A stretch of DNA of 64,000 nt, from the NCBI GenBank assembly GCA_035048485.1, contig CM068587.1, forward strand, positions 36,512,816 to 36,576,815, in the 5' to 3' direction. Below are positions 33,901 to 48,900 of this stretch, piece by piece. The stretch comes from Pteria penguin (taxonomy: Eukaryota > Mollusca > Bivalvia > Pterioida > Pteriidae). Under the pieces are notes generated by a model. It ran no database searches, was not told the origin of the DNA, and saw nothing but the letters and a program-made list of their open reading frames with translations. Numbering within the stretch: the stretch's first letter is position 1; each line of letters opens with the position of its first letter. The position numbers and the translations under genes were made by a program.

Positions 33901-36900
33901 ACAGTACTTTATGTCCCTCATACATGAGTCATTTATCACGCTGAAATACAGATCTATGCAAAAGACCCACCCCAAAGCAGTGAGGAGTTTTTTCATGCTT
34001 AAATTGGCCATGAAGTATTGTATGTGTCTTCCAAAAGACAAAACACCAACAAGTCACTGATGGAGACCAAACCAGGGATAGCCTTGAGCCTATGATGATT
34101 TTGTGCAACTTTATATTATGAATTTTTCACAGAGAATGGTCAATATTTATTATATCTTTACATTGTAAGTACATTACATGTCACAATTACAGTAACATCA
34201 TACTATTTAAATCATGGTTAGGTACATTGTGTGTACGGTACATCAGTTAGTAGTTACTACTTCGATATTTTCATAGGTACGCCAATAAACAAGGGACCAT
34301 TTATTGGAAACAAAGATTTGAACTTGTATAAGCTGTTCAGATTAGTGCAAAATATTGGAGGCTACAACAAGGTAAGCATTATTTTTCATGTTATATTTAA
34401 AGTAGATTAACTTCCAAATTAGTGGTTTTTGTGTATATATTAATTGAGATTTTTTGGAAGATAAGGGACTTCCTATAAATTTATGTATGATATGAGATCT
34501 GTTAGAATTCCTAGTTTCAAAGAGACTTACATCGTGTGTCTAGATATATGTAAGATAAATTACCGTATTCGCTCATGTTTAATACGCATCTGTGTATAAT
34601 ACTCACCCCAAACTTTCGGAAAATAAGTGGAGAGAAAGTCTACATTTCGTGTATAATATGCAGGCGAAATTACCGTATAAGCAAGTAATCAATAAATTTA
34701 AGTTTACCTAGAAAAAATCTCTGTATTACAGATTTTACTTCACGGAAAACACGATTGGTTACGCGTCTGAACCTTGGGGTATTCAATGAATGGGATAAAC
34801 CCAACTGCTGTAATAAAATTAATTTGTGATCCAAACATTGTGTTGATAGAAAGAAAACTAAAGAATGGTTAATAAAATTGGAACAATAAGCCGCTGTAAT
34901 TAATATTCTTGATAAAATACCTATAATGAAGCAAAGCTGCATTTGCTTTATATTTTATGCTCGTTTCGAAGTGTCATTGTTTGTACAAAATAAATTGATT
35001 AACACAGTAGTAATGGTAGAAGAAATGTGAACAACCAGTTATCCCAGCAGGGTGTACGGTAATGACTGAATGTTTGACTGTGAAGCCATTTACCTCGATC
35101 GACGATAATAAGATAATTGGATTGCATCGGCACATTTTATTTTAAAATATGCTAGTCTCATTTGTAAAAACATCTTTGTTTCAGTGCATATTGTAAAGTG
35201 TTCAACACAAGGAGGTAAAACTGTAATGATAATCTCTTTATCAGGTGTCTAAAATCCAATTCAGTGGTCAAATAAGGGTTCCCAAAGTTTAATGGTCATG
35301 TTCTGATCGTTGTCAGCAGACATTTACGGCAATATCGCTGTGGAAATATGAATTCTTACGTCTGGAAAAAAGGTTCTTGTTTTAGATCTTGTGTATAATA
35401 CGCACCTGCAAAATCGAAGTCAGATTTTATGAAAAAAGGCGTGTATTATACACAAGTGACTACGGTAATTCTTTCTCTAATTTATAATCTCTTTTCTGCG
35501 TTTCAATAGGTTACAAATTTGGCCAAATGGAGAGCTGTTTACAAGAAAATGGAATTACCTCCCTCTAATACAGCCTCTCATCAAATTAAAAATGCCTATA
35601 AAAAGTAAGTACTTGTATTCCTGTTCAGTCATATTTAGAAAAATATTTCACATTATTCATATTTCTTGTGAAAAAATTGAAGGTACTTGCAAATATTATG
35701 CTTAATGACGTGGACAATTACTACTATACATAGGTATCATTAGCAGTAATTCAATTGGAGTCACCTCCCTTTTGTTGTCCATGTCTGTAGTTAAGCAAGA
35801 GTTTTTTGGTTCATATTTATCCTTATTTCAGGTAATTTAGGGGGGAGGGGAGAAAGTTGCATATATGTAAATTTCTTTGAAACCTTTTCATATTGTTTCA
35901 AAACTTGCTAAAATGTCACAAAAAAATACAGGAAGCATTTGATTTACGAAATATCCTCTCGTATACCACAGAGATTGCAGACAGCTTCTTACAAGAATGG
36001 TAACTCCATTGAAGTTTTATGCAAATGAAATCCTATCAGTCAAAACAGAATTAAGGTTTCGTGTGGCTCATTTGATAGATTGCTTGACTTAGTGGCGTTT
36101 TTTTTTTTTTTTTATGCCCATGGATCAATAGATGGGAAGCTTATCGTTTTTGGTGTGTCAGTTGGTTTATTTGACGGTCTGTTGTCAATTTAATTGATGC
36201 CGTAACTTTTGAACATCAGTCTGATTAAAACCATATCTTTACTCCACTTCTCTATTTGCCCTAGTGCAGATAAAGATCTGGTGAAACTTCGTAAGGGGTG
36301 ATGTTCTGGTGAACTCTGATTTTCAGCCAATCAGTGGATCGGCTACAAATTCCTAGGAATAAAATTAACACCCACAGAGTGTGTGACCCACAACGAGGTT
36401 TTTGAACAGTGTTTGTTACATACTGTATCTCTATCACATGCAAAGCCAAATCATTGATTGGCTATGGGAAATAACAGTTTTGGTGTCTGAAATGTCATCA
36501 GAGTTCACCAGAACATGACCCCTTACGGAGTTTTGCCAGATCTTTATCCCCAATGAGACAAATAGAGAGGCAGAATAAAGATATGGTTTTAATCAGATTG
36601 TTGAACCATGAGCTCTAGATAGAGACTTTATATTTGGCATGCATACTTCACTAATAAAGCCCTAATTATGCCAAGGTCATTGACCTTGACTGTGACCCAC
36701 GTTTCGAAATTTTGCCCCAATAATACTGGTCACATCTCATACCTTCACTATTAGTGTATAATTATAATGCCTTTAAAATTAATATGTGTCTCAAACTACA
36801 TCAGTGGAAGCTTTCAAGTGGGCCCTTTACTACAATTTTCTTTACTTCTCACTTCATTGAAGTCTTTACTTGATTTAAGATTTGGATAGGTAGATGTAGG

Positions 36901-39900
36901 AAGATTTACATGTGTGGCTGTTGTTTTTTGGCTGTATGCTTATTAGGCCTAGAAACATATGTTTGTTTCCTGTTACATGTCCAAAATAAAGAGGGTTGTT
37001 AGAGATTTTTTTTGTTTTGTTTTGTTTTTTTCCTTTGAGGTTATGTGTGCATGTAATAAAGACAACTTGTGATTTTAGTGTGGCAGTGGTACATGTAATT
37101 AGATTTGCTTATAAAGTGTTACCGACAGACGTCTGTCAATGTGATTCAAGCAAGAACAAAAAGGAGACACATCTTTGTTCTATCTCCGCGACGGTGATTC
37201 CTGCCCCGCTCTGAGCCTCAAAAATATTATCGCCACCACCGACAATGTCCGTGCTGGATCCCAAAACAAATGCTGTTTTTTCGAAAGGATGGAACTTGTG
37301 AAATAAGTCCTCAATTCTTGTTGCATTCCTTTCATTAATAATTATTTTTTTGGCTTCCATATGCCGATATTTTTGGATTTGCACGGCTATAAGCATATAG
37401 TTACCAAACGGAGTAGCCATCCCTCTCTGTAACACCAAGTGGATAAAATCTAAAACCAAAACCGTATTACGCTTTTCCGGAAGTCAGCACGAATTTTACA
37501 TGGTCGGTCAAATAACAGGAAACAAACTTTTTCTTTAGGCCTTACCACCACAAATAACCACTTATCTTAATAAAATAGGTGAAATAAGCCTTGTTCAGTA
37601 TCAAAACATTACATGAAGCAGAACTTAGATAAAGGTGTAAACTGTATAAAATTATAGATGAGTAAATTTGAAAGACTTACATTTAGTTCTTATGCTATCT
37701 AATTTGTTTTGGTTAGTGAATATATCCTTCTGTAATGCATGATAAATTGTTTGCATTTAATTTTTTTACAGGTACTTGCATGCTTTCGAAGATTTTTACA
37801 GAAAGTTGGGCAGCTCGATGGGGACCATCAGTCGACCAGGAAGGAGTCGTAACAACTCTGGCAGAGGAATTGTTCCCTTCAGGTCACATGGCAGAGATGG
37901 AGAAAAATCCGAGCGGGTATATGTTTATGTATTGAGTAGTGCTGCATTGATGTACACATAAATGTATGGGCCAACTTCACAAAACATTACTTATTTTTTG
38001 CATTGTCTGCCAAGTGTAGAGAAATTATACCCATTGTCTGTCACATCTTTGCTCTAAACATTTTAGTAGGTGAAACCAATGTTTGTAGGAAATTACCCTC
38101 TAAATTAAAAATATAAGTTTGATGATAATACTGTCAAGGTATTTAGAGTAAATCTTAGCGTTGATATGGCCTCAGAACTTGACCCAGACGTGTTCTTAAC
38201 TTTGTGCAAACTGTAAATCTTTTTTTTCTTTTTTTTTTATTTGTAGGGAACTGAAACAAAAAAGTCAGAAAAAAATGAAGAGTCTGATGGAGAAAAAGAA
38301 GAGAAAGAGGAGACGCAACCAAAAAAGGGTGTAACAACACCGAAGAGAGAAAGGTTAACAAGACGAGAACTTGTTGATCTGTCTAGGGATGCAAAAGAGA
38401 AGCGGGATGGTAGTAAAGACTCCAGAATGTCTGATAAACGTTCTCCAGCAAGAAAGGACGAGAAGAGAGATGAACCTACAAAGAAGATCAAATTACCTAA
38501 AAAGGAGGAGGTTAAAGAGGTGAAAGGAAATGAAGACTTGGAAGAAAAAACTAAAAAGGTATCACCTAGTACTTTTTAGTCTTGACCGTTAATACTAGAT
38601 ATGTACCATAAATATGTAATAATAGCATCTTGAAAATATTTTTTTTTTCATGGATAATTTCTTTTCTTAGGATTACTTGGTTTTTCTTCTGGCTCCTGCA
38701 AAGCAAACTGTATGCTTCCTTATGAATCACAGTTATTATTCTCAAGATTTAAAATAAAGCTGTATTTCGAAAATTTGAGTGTAGATTTTAATATTTGATT
38801 GTAAGACTTGATGTATTGTGCATGAAGTTGTAATTTTAAAACAAAAGTTGTTAACACCCTATACATACTCATTTTGTAGGTAAACAGGAGAAGATCTTTG
38901 AGAAAGGATGAAAACAAAAAAGAGGAAGCAGAGGAAAATCAAACTGAAGAGAAAAAACCGGAAAAAGATGTAAAACCAAAGGCAAAAACAGTTGCAGACA
39001 AAAAAGAGAAAAAGGAAGAGAAAGAAGAAAAATCAACAATCAAGTAAGTAAAATTAACAGGAAAAAAAAGATACTTTTTTTCATACCTCGGTTCAATAGA
39101 TTTAGGGCATATTGTTTTTGCCCTGTCTGTCATCAACTTTAACCTTCATCGTAACTTTTGAACTATTAGAGATAGTTGCTTCATATTTGGCATGCATACT
39201 CCACTAATAAAGCCCTTTCAAATTACACTGAGGTCAGTGACCTCATGACTTGACTTTGACCTTTATGCTAAATTCATGTTGCCACTTGGGGCATAGTGTT
39301 TCACACATTCATAAAAATGAGTTGGCTTAAACTAACTACACGTATTTCAATGACCTGTCTGCTGGTTAACTGTGGCTCTGGTAGTGAATATGTTAGACAC
39401 AGATTCGTATGTTAGATCATGCACATTTGTGCATTTGAAATATTTCTAATCATATGAGAATGTTTACCAAACAAAGGTTAATGGCAATCAATATTTCTAT
39501 GAACACTAGGAAAGAAGAAAAGAAAGAAGAGACAAAAGTGTCGAAGGGTAAAGCTGTCAAGAAGGAGGCTAAAAAAGAAACAGAATTAGAAACTGAAAAG
39601 AAACCAAGTAAGAAGGAAAATGCCAAGAAATCAAAGGAAAAAGAGGAAGAAGGGGAAAAAAGTGCAAGTGCTAAGAAGAAAAAACATGTGACAGAAGAAG
39701 ACGAAGAAGAAGAGTGAGTATCTTCAAGTGCTTTTGCTTACCTTGCTCCTGAAGCGTATGCCAGTACAATAACTGAATGTAAAATGGGTTATGCATTACA
39801 TTCATACAAACCTTGGCATCAATACGTCTTCTTGTCATCTCAAAGCAGTAAAACTAGATGTTTAAGATGTGTTAGATTTCCTGGGTGTGAGTATAGATGA

Positions 39901-42900
39901 CATCGCAATTAACGAGGCCGTTCTGGGTAAAAATATCTCAAAAACTACAATAGAAAAATTGATCATTTTTTCGTCAGTGATGAAATGCTAAATAAAAATA
40001 ATTTTCAGAGAATTGTAGAAAAATTCACCGCTTGGTTCAGTTTTGAGGGAAAATGTCAAAAAACGCTATTTTTAACGTTTTGAAATGTCGTAATCAGATA
40101 TAATGGGAAGTAATTTAGATATATTAATGTTGGGTAGATACATTTCGGTTAAACTATGCTGATTTTATTATTTGTTGATAATTTTTTAATATTATTAATG
40201 TTTTTAAGATGCCGACTATTTTAACGATTACAATCGATCAGCATGCGCTAAAACTTGCGCAGCGCATTAAAACTCGTATCGAGAACAAACTCGTTAAGTT
40301 CAATAACTAGGTGTACCAGTTGATTTATGGTAATAGAATTTATCATTGGGTCCCATTTCATCTTGCTGTGTACTGCATATTTTAGATGTCTCTTATTTAA
40401 GAGGACCATAGGTAACAATCTGCTTTTTACATCACTCTACAAATGAATTTTGATCAAGAGGAACAGGGTATGCTAGATAGAATTTTTCAAGCAACATTCT
40501 TCATGAAAATGACCTCTTCTAACACATTTCTTGTTCTAGAAAATGAGCAAATACTGCTAATGTTGTATTTTTGTATTCATTTTTTATGTGTATACATTTA
40601 TGTTCTGACTTTGCATTTAATCTTTCTTTTACAGAGAAGATGAACCAGATACTAAAGTTGTACATCACAATGAATGCTATGTTGGCACAAAACTGCAGGT
40701 CAAATATGGCAGAGGCAAAACTCATAAAGTTTATGATGCCAAGGTAAATTAATTTTCAAGATGAATGTTTTTTGATAATGTACAAATTTCACATTCTCCA
40801 ATATTTTACAACTTTTAGATTATCAAAAAGAAATCATAAAGTAAATATTTTTATGTAAAATATGTTTGTATCAGGTTCTCATTTATTGGTGTTTTACTAA
40901 GTAAAATGGTATGTACATACATACTGCAATTTCATTATACATGTATGTATGTTTGTCAAAACGGTTTACCTGGTTCTTATGAGTTTGACTCGGTCAGAGT
41001 AAACTGTATAATGGATAGATTTATGAGAAATTGAAGTGAACTTAATGCATTACATGGATTATATTTCAGAATTAGTAATGATGAATAAATTGAAGTTATT
41101 TCAAACACCATATTTATAAGACGTTGTTTGCTGAGTAAATGAGTTTTGTTTCTCTTTTTCTTTTTCAGATTATTGAATCTCAGAAGGAGGGTGGACAGAT
41201 TCAGTATCTAGTTCATTATGCTGGATGGAATATGAGGTAAAGTCATTTTAAAACATCTAGTGAAAGATTGATCTTATTTTAAATTACAGACAGATTTGGT
41301 CCTGTGGTAATGGTTTTAATGGTTTCACTTGTGATTCAGACCACCTGGTTTCAATTCTTATATTGCACAGCTATGTTTAAGGGGTTGGGTACCTCCTACG
41401 TTGTGTGTTTTGCTACCATCTGAATCTGTAATTTTATTAAAGAATTGTTGAGAACAATGTTAAAACCCCCTATCGTACCAACCAATTATTAATCAGTCTT
41501 CATAATTAACAATACACATGCCAAGATAAGGTTTGTTCGTTATTGAGGTTTATAACTTCGGTAAGGGTGACTAGACTGTTCAGTTGACTTAACATCAAGG
41601 TGATTAGTAACTTTAATCGCAAGTCTGTACATGTATTTTAAAATGGTTATTAAGACAAATAAGTCTATACATGATACAAGGATCTAGAAAATTACTATCA
41701 GAATTGAAAAAAAAATCTTTAGTTGCAGTATCCCTTCTTTTATGCAGAAACATACAATATCAAGGCACCTTAACAATGACTGAATAAGATATGCATATAT
41801 ATTGATTATTCCATATAATTATTCATGTCAAATATTCCTCAAATACCGAGATTTTCAAGCCTATGTCAGAGTGCTTGGCAGCTGATTAGAATTGGAACAA
41901 TGCTGTAGTGCAATATCAGAATAGACTTTAAAAATGGCATGAAATAAGAATCTTCACTCGACATGTGGCAGCTTTAAAATAGGTTATATATTAACAAATA
42001 TCTTTAAAAATGGTTTAATATGAAAAAAAATTCTTCTCTTTAAAGGTATGATGAATGGATCAAGCCAGAAAGAATAGTTAGTATTACCTCTCGACCAGAT
42101 ATTGTGTCAAGGAAGAAACTAGACAGCCCACCTAAATCGCCTAAAGGCACTCAGGTATTAACCAGGGAGTTATCATGTTGATTCATGTGTTCTGAGAATA
42201 AGAAGTACAGTTGGGTTTTAGTTGTTTATTTTTTTAAGTTCTTTTTTAAAATAAGGATATAGAATTCTAGATTTGGATGTATGTATTTTTGCATTAAATA
42301 CTTGCTCATAGACATGATAGCATTGTATATCTAAGCATACAATAATTTGGTTTATGATCCATGTTTGCTAAGGGAAAGACAAGGTGGAAAGAAGTATTGG
42401 ATTCACTTTCATTCTTAGTACAGTTTTATATTTGTATCCAACTATGTTCCTAGTAAGATAGGCATGATTTGGGCTCAATAGTGTTTATTTAACAAAATAC
42501 CTCTCCAAATAACGAAACATAACTCTTGTTCCTACGATATTTAGAAGATACATTATGTAAATGCATTATTGAAATATTTCATTCTTTAAAGAAATGAAGT
42601 GTACCTCTTCTGGAGGCAATTTCTTTAATCTTATCGTCCAGTATAAACTATATTCTATGGAACAGCAAACTAAAAAGGCAAAGTCCAGTACAGCTCCCAC
42701 TGTTACAACTCCATCTCCCTTAGCTGCCAGCAAACCAGTACCAGAAGTGAGACCAGTAAAGAAATCTCCTGCTCATGTGACGACACCAAGCACCAAGAAC
42801 TCCAAGCCTCGGTGTACTCGATCCAACAGCATAGAAGTGAAGGTGGAAAATCTGCCAGGTACCGTCACATAAAAATTGAACTCCAGCAGTTCCTTTTGTG

Positions 42901-45900
42901 GTTTGGTATTTTTGAGACACAACTGTTTTGATGCGACATGCAATGTTACATCTGCATTTTTAAGCTTCCATAAAGTTAAAGGAAGCTTATGCTCTCACTC
43001 TGTTGCCTGTGTTGGCAGCTAGGCTATATTTTTCCAATGGGACTCCTACAGTACAGTCCGGGTGGAACTTTGAATGCCCACTGTCCACAGTGGGCAGTCC
43101 ACCTGAAATTTCAGTGGGCATTAGGAGTGGACATTTATCTGAGCTATCAAGCTGTCCACTTACCTGTATGTTAATTCTAACTGACTCTTACAAGAATGTC
43201 CACTGTGTCCAGTGGACATTTTTAAAGCCCACTCTAAAAATGCCCACTGTGACCAGTGGGCAAATTAAGTTCCACCTGGACTGTACTGTAGGTGGATCAA
43301 ATTACATTGTTGTCAGAGCTAGATAGACAAATGTGAATCATGTTTCGTATGTTGCCTGTTACCTACATGTACTAAATGAGTGAGTTTGTTAATAAGATTT
43401 TACATATTCATTGTTTTATGATGTTAGAAATAATTCTCAAATAGCCCTTCAAGATTCCATAATACATCTAGATTTGAACACCAACACACTTTTAATTTAT
43501 TCAATATCTACTATACATATGTAGTAAATAATGTTACCAAACTCTACATTGTAAGCTTAGAGTTATCTAACTTATCAGAAAGAACGATTTATATTTAAAG
43601 CCTTGGAAGTGAACATTATAGAACCATCTATTTTATTTTTTTGAAAGCTAAGAGAAGAACAAGAAAGAATTCTGGAGTGACTGAATCATCTGATGTAGTT
43701 TCGCAAGGTTTGTAAATGCTTATCATTTATCACAGTTTAATGAGTTGTGATATTTTTTGTGAAATTATTATACCCTTCTTTTATCATGATATTTCTTTTG
43801 AAATATATGTATCTTTCTTTTAAAATATCAACTTCAATTTCAAATTCTTATTTTCAATTTCATAAATTTATAAATGTACCAGTTGTACTGTAAGAAATGG
43901 GCTTGAAAATATTATATAAAGTGCTAAAAAAATATGGTGTACTTGTACATGTCATGTATATTTAGTTTATATGCTATCAAGGAAGAAATTTTTGGAATAA
44001 TAAAGATGTGTATTTCAGTTTTAATATAGCTCTTGTGAGGATGTCCCAATCTAACTATATCCTTTTGTCTGTTCCATTTGAACTGCATAGCTTAATTGGA
44101 CTGGTATTTTTGCCCATGACCAAAAGGAATTGGGCTCAAGTCTACCAGCTAGCTGGTGGTTCAGATGAGACAGTAAAAATCCAGACCCTGTGTTACAGTT
44201 TACATAGCACGCAAAAGTTATATACCTCACTGCATAGAGTGGGTCTGGTATACATCTGAATTTATTTCTATGCATTGCATCAGGCAGATTTGGTCCCACA
44301 TAAGTGCATTGATTTTGATGTTACGTGATAAATTAAAATCTATTCCATAAAATCATTGTATTCCAACTTCTTCATTTTATAGGTTCATCAAGTGACATTG
44401 CAGATGATATAGACACAGAATCAGAGAATCAGTATCAAAATACAGAATCAAAAACCGAAGATATCAAGGAAGGAGGAACAAGTCCCAAAGAACATGATGA
44501 TAATAAGGAGTCATTAGAAACGCCTGAAATCACCAAAGAACCAGAAGTTCTCTCTAGTTTTGAGCAGGAACATAACCTTGAAGAGAGTGAAGATGTAATG
44601 GATCAAGGCGAAGATGATTCTTGTGATTTATCTGCTGTGGAACAGGATTTACTGAACAGGGCAGCTGAGATACAGAAAAATGAAGAATCGGCAGCAGAAA
44701 ATAAGGAAAAGGAAGAGGACAAAACATCAGTCAGAAAGGAAGAGAAAATTGTGAGTGTTGACATGAACAAAATAACATCATTTGAAAGTAACAATATGAA
44801 GAAAGATGATGCTCAGATTCAGGTTCATGAAGAATCCACAAATAAAGAAGTTGATCTGACAGAGGTAAAAGCTGAAAAACATGACAAAGTAAAGGAGAAT
44901 CTGATGATAGCTAAAGAAGAAGAGGTGCCTGTTATTAACAAAGAATCTCAACAAAATGAGGAAGATAAATTTCAGTTCAAAGGGGATGAGGAAGTTAATT
45001 TACCAGACATTGTCCCCGAAAAAGATCTAAGGGAAAGGGCAGTGAAAGAAAAAGTAGTGAAGGAAAAAGAAAAGTTGGAAGTAGAAAGTGAGAAAAAGGT
45101 CACAAAGGGTAGGAAAAAAGAGGCAGCTAAGATGGAGAAAAAAGACAATCAGACAAAGGAGCCAAAACGAGAAGTGAAACGTGGTCGACCCTCATTAGCA
45201 GAAAAGAAGGCAGCCGAAGAACTTAATCATGTGGCAAAAGAAAATGTTGAGGTGACAGAACCACCTATGAAGAAAGCTAAAGAGGAAAAGAAGGAAGTAG
45301 TTGAAAAAGTAGAATTAAAGAAAGAAGAAAAGGATTTGGACAATGTTGAATGTAGTAATGAGGAGATGAAGAAAGAAGAGAATGAAGTAGAAAGGAAAAA
45401 AGTGAAGAAGAAAGTGAAAAAGAAAGATAATGACATTGCTGATGTGACTAAAGAAAGTGTTCGTTCCCCAAAAGGGAATAAAGGGGAAAAAGTTTGCAAT
45501 AAAGGAAAAGGCAAAAAACAAAAGGATGGTGAAGTGTGTACGGATATTAAAGTTTTGGAGCTTGGTGCTGTAGAAAGTCTTGGGCGTTTAGGGGACACAG
45601 ACACTGTGCAAAACGTCACATCAGCTTCTAATGCAATTATTTCAAACACTGTGATAAATTCTGACACTTGCAAAGCAAGTGATGAACCTTGCCAAGTGAG
45701 TTATAGTGCTACAGATATTTCAGTGGAGGTCAGCAGTAAAGACCATGGTGCAAATTCTGAATCTGAATCAAAATTAGACAATACTGAGACAGATCACAAT
45801 TTAAAAGAACAAACTGAAGGTAATAGTGCTTTATATGATAATACTCCCCCCACCACCCCCGAGCATGAAGGCGAGGACCCATCATCTCAGGAACATTCCC

Positions 45901-48900
45901 AAGATTCCATTTCATCATCAACCAAAATGGCAAATATTAATATTGTGAATGAGAGACAATATGGAAGTGAATCTCCAACTGGTAATGCCAGTCCTTCCTC
46001 AAACGACGGCAGTATTGGTAGTGGAAATGTGGCCTGTTCCGAAAGCAGCAATAACGAGGCACAGGCGACATCTAGTCTAGGAAAAAGGAGACGTGAATCT
46101 GATGATGTGTCTGCATCAAAACGCAAACGACGAGGCAAATCAAAGCAAGAACGCAAAAACTCAGCTAAACTTGCAGGTTTGTATATTAAAACTTTATTTG
46201 AATGTACCTGTAAATTATAATGTAACAGTGTTTTAATTTCAAGATATGAAATGGTTAACATTGTACTGTTGTAAGAGATATCTGCTTGTAGGTTTCGTGT
46301 TTATTTAAAGATATTTTCAGTTGCAATATAATGTAGAATTCATTATGCTCTGTATGAAATTTGTGAATACAGCACAATAAACTGAAAAAGTTGCAAACCT
46401 TTCAAAGTTCATATATTCCTAGATTGGTGATTCTTACTCGTATAGGAAATAGGTTATGCTGAGTAGGATCTAGTACACCTAAAATGTTTTTAGTTTTATC
46501 AGACTCTGAATTTCTATGCAGAACCAAATTTAGAAAATTTAAGAACTATTGAAGGTGTAATTTTGAATTGTTATATACTTACTTCATTCACAATATTTTT
46601 TGAAAGATGTACATTATCGAGTTTTGCTTTTAAACTAATAGCTTTGAACTGTTGCCATTATCGTGTCCTCCTTAATGAATTTCATCGATCTATTTTTGCA
46701 TGTTCGTAGGTAGCGATAGTGATGAAACGTATCATCATGATCAGAGGTTCAGTCCGGAACCTGGCTCAGCATCTCCTTCCAAATCTCATCGATCTCACTC
46801 TCCTAGAACTCCAAAATATCATCTCAACTTAGGTAAGATATCGCCTCATGTGGAGATAGAATAATTTGCACTGGGTAGCAAAAACCACCAGGGCTCTACC
46901 TGCTACAATGTAGCATGCAAGCACAATTTTTTGCATGGGAAATTGCTCATCTCACCTCTCTAGTACCCTTATCATAAACTTGTTTTCTATACCTATAAGT
47001 ATAAATTATAATTAAAGAGTTGAATTGGTAATTTGTGGGGGTATCGAAAACATGCTTAATGCATAGCATTTTTGCTCGGATCTTGTTTTGAGGATTTTCA
47101 AATGGCTTAATTAACCAGCATAGATGGCACTTAAAGGGACTATAGGTTTTTTCACTTCCCATCTATCAGTTTGTCTGTTGTTCTATCATAAAACAGTTTT
47201 AATGAATTTGAGGAGAATGTTTTTGTTTTAGATCTTAAAAGTATAGTTGGTATGTGGTATTTTCATAGTAAGTTACAGGTCATAGTCAAGTGGCGTCACA
47301 TGTTGATCCACTTTTAGCAGAGTTCAAGATGTAATGGTAGGGAACATATATTTGCTGTAGGAAGTACCTTCGAGAATGCTTGCTTGGTAAAGTTGTTCAG
47401 ATAAGGCAACATGATACAGATGTAAAGACATTTGATCGCACATATATGTGAGATTTAGATCAGAGTATTAGATTTCATGTTCTACTTCATTACTTAGTAT
47501 TACACAAACTATCATGAATACTAATGCAAACATATAAGAAACACAAATTCTGATTGATTAATGTAAAGAAATTTTAGTATGTAAATACTTGATTCCATGC
47601 CAAAAATGTTAATTTGTGTTAATGCATGATATGGAAACCTGTCAGTGTAAACAGTAGTGTTCCAGCATAACCTCGTTTTCCTCAAATTCACTAGAGTTAT
47701 TTCCCTCATTGAAATACAACTCTCGGACTTTATCCATCAATGTTCATTCAAAACTGCTTAATTTAACTTGATATTGTAATATAATCCCATTGTATAACTA
47801 AATGCTTTATTGAAAATTGTCAACTGATTGATTATGTTTACTGATTAATTGAGACAGAAGTCATGAAATCTGCCTTGATAATTAGTAAATTTCTCAAACA
47901 TTTAATGAAAAGTACTTGGCAGTAATGGAAAAAGTCCAAGAGTTGTACTCCAGCATGACAGTAGTGTGATGTCACATGGGAAGACTCTATGTAATGGATT
48001 TCCAGAACATGCCAAGTCCATTCTATTAGATCCAGCACAGTGTAGTTTTCATGCTAAAATTTGTAAATGGGTGTTAATATACAGAACGTATTAGTCTAAA
48101 TAGAGTATAGTTCCAACATAGACTCTGAATAGGATGATGACTTTTAACCCGGGTAGATAGTTTTCCTGAGGATTGGCTTTGTAGCACAGTAGATATGTAG
48201 ATGACATTAATATTAAAGAGGGCAATATATTGATGGCTATCGTTTTCAAAATGAATGAAATGCTTTCAATTCCTGCTTACTTTCCTGTTCTTCATATAAA
48301 ACATTTTCCGCAAAATGTCAAATACTTCGTAATGGGCCTGCATTAGTAAATCAGTGCAATCAACTGTATGATGTGGTCACATGTAGATTTCCAAAATGTG
48401 GTGTCTACACATTTTACATTAGAATGAGGATACCATGCTTGGGTTTTCAAATTTTCAGCATGTAATCAGTGATTTACAGGTCACAAATATCCATTATCAA
48501 CTCTGCTAATGGTCATCCAAAACTTTATTTATGGCCAGTGTTTCACTAACTACATGCCTGAAATTTGAAACCTAAACATGTTTAATTGTGATCCCCTAAA
48601 AAAAAAGGTCAGAACACCATCTTCTCGTTAAGGATGGTAGCTGGGTCCCTAATTTAAATAAACATTCATTTGTAATGATGAAGCAAATATGGGATCATTA
48701 CAAGGCAGAATTATTATTTTGACAATTAGATTATAATTTGCAGTTTCTGTACCTTTAAGTATGTATTGCAGTGTTGGCAGTGATATTAAAAGATTTAACT
48801 TGATTGATATTTAACAAAATCTTTATTTCAGAGGAGGGAAAGTATTTAGAGGGAGAAAGAAGAATTGCTTTCCTCATGGACAAGATCCAAGAAATACGCA

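Noticed and set aside
41380..41775. Possible inverted-end element (GGTTGGGTACCT ... AAGGCACCTTAAC)
   Set aside because: The two ends agree over only a few bases and no second copy exists in the window.
43003..43326. 107-codon open frame
   Set aside because: It lies across the TA-flanked inverted-repeat MITE, and its residues are translations of the palindromes; no splice or family support.
45227..45673. 148-codon minus-strand frame rich in F and S
   Set aside because: It is the antisense shadow of the lysine/glutamate-rich ARID4 exon 22 and resembles no family.
44598..46220. A separate 540-aa gene starting at ATG 44598
   Set aside because: The frame is open upstream to the acceptor at 44382, the exon phases join ARID4 exons 21 and 23, and reading past 46176 enters intron sequence.
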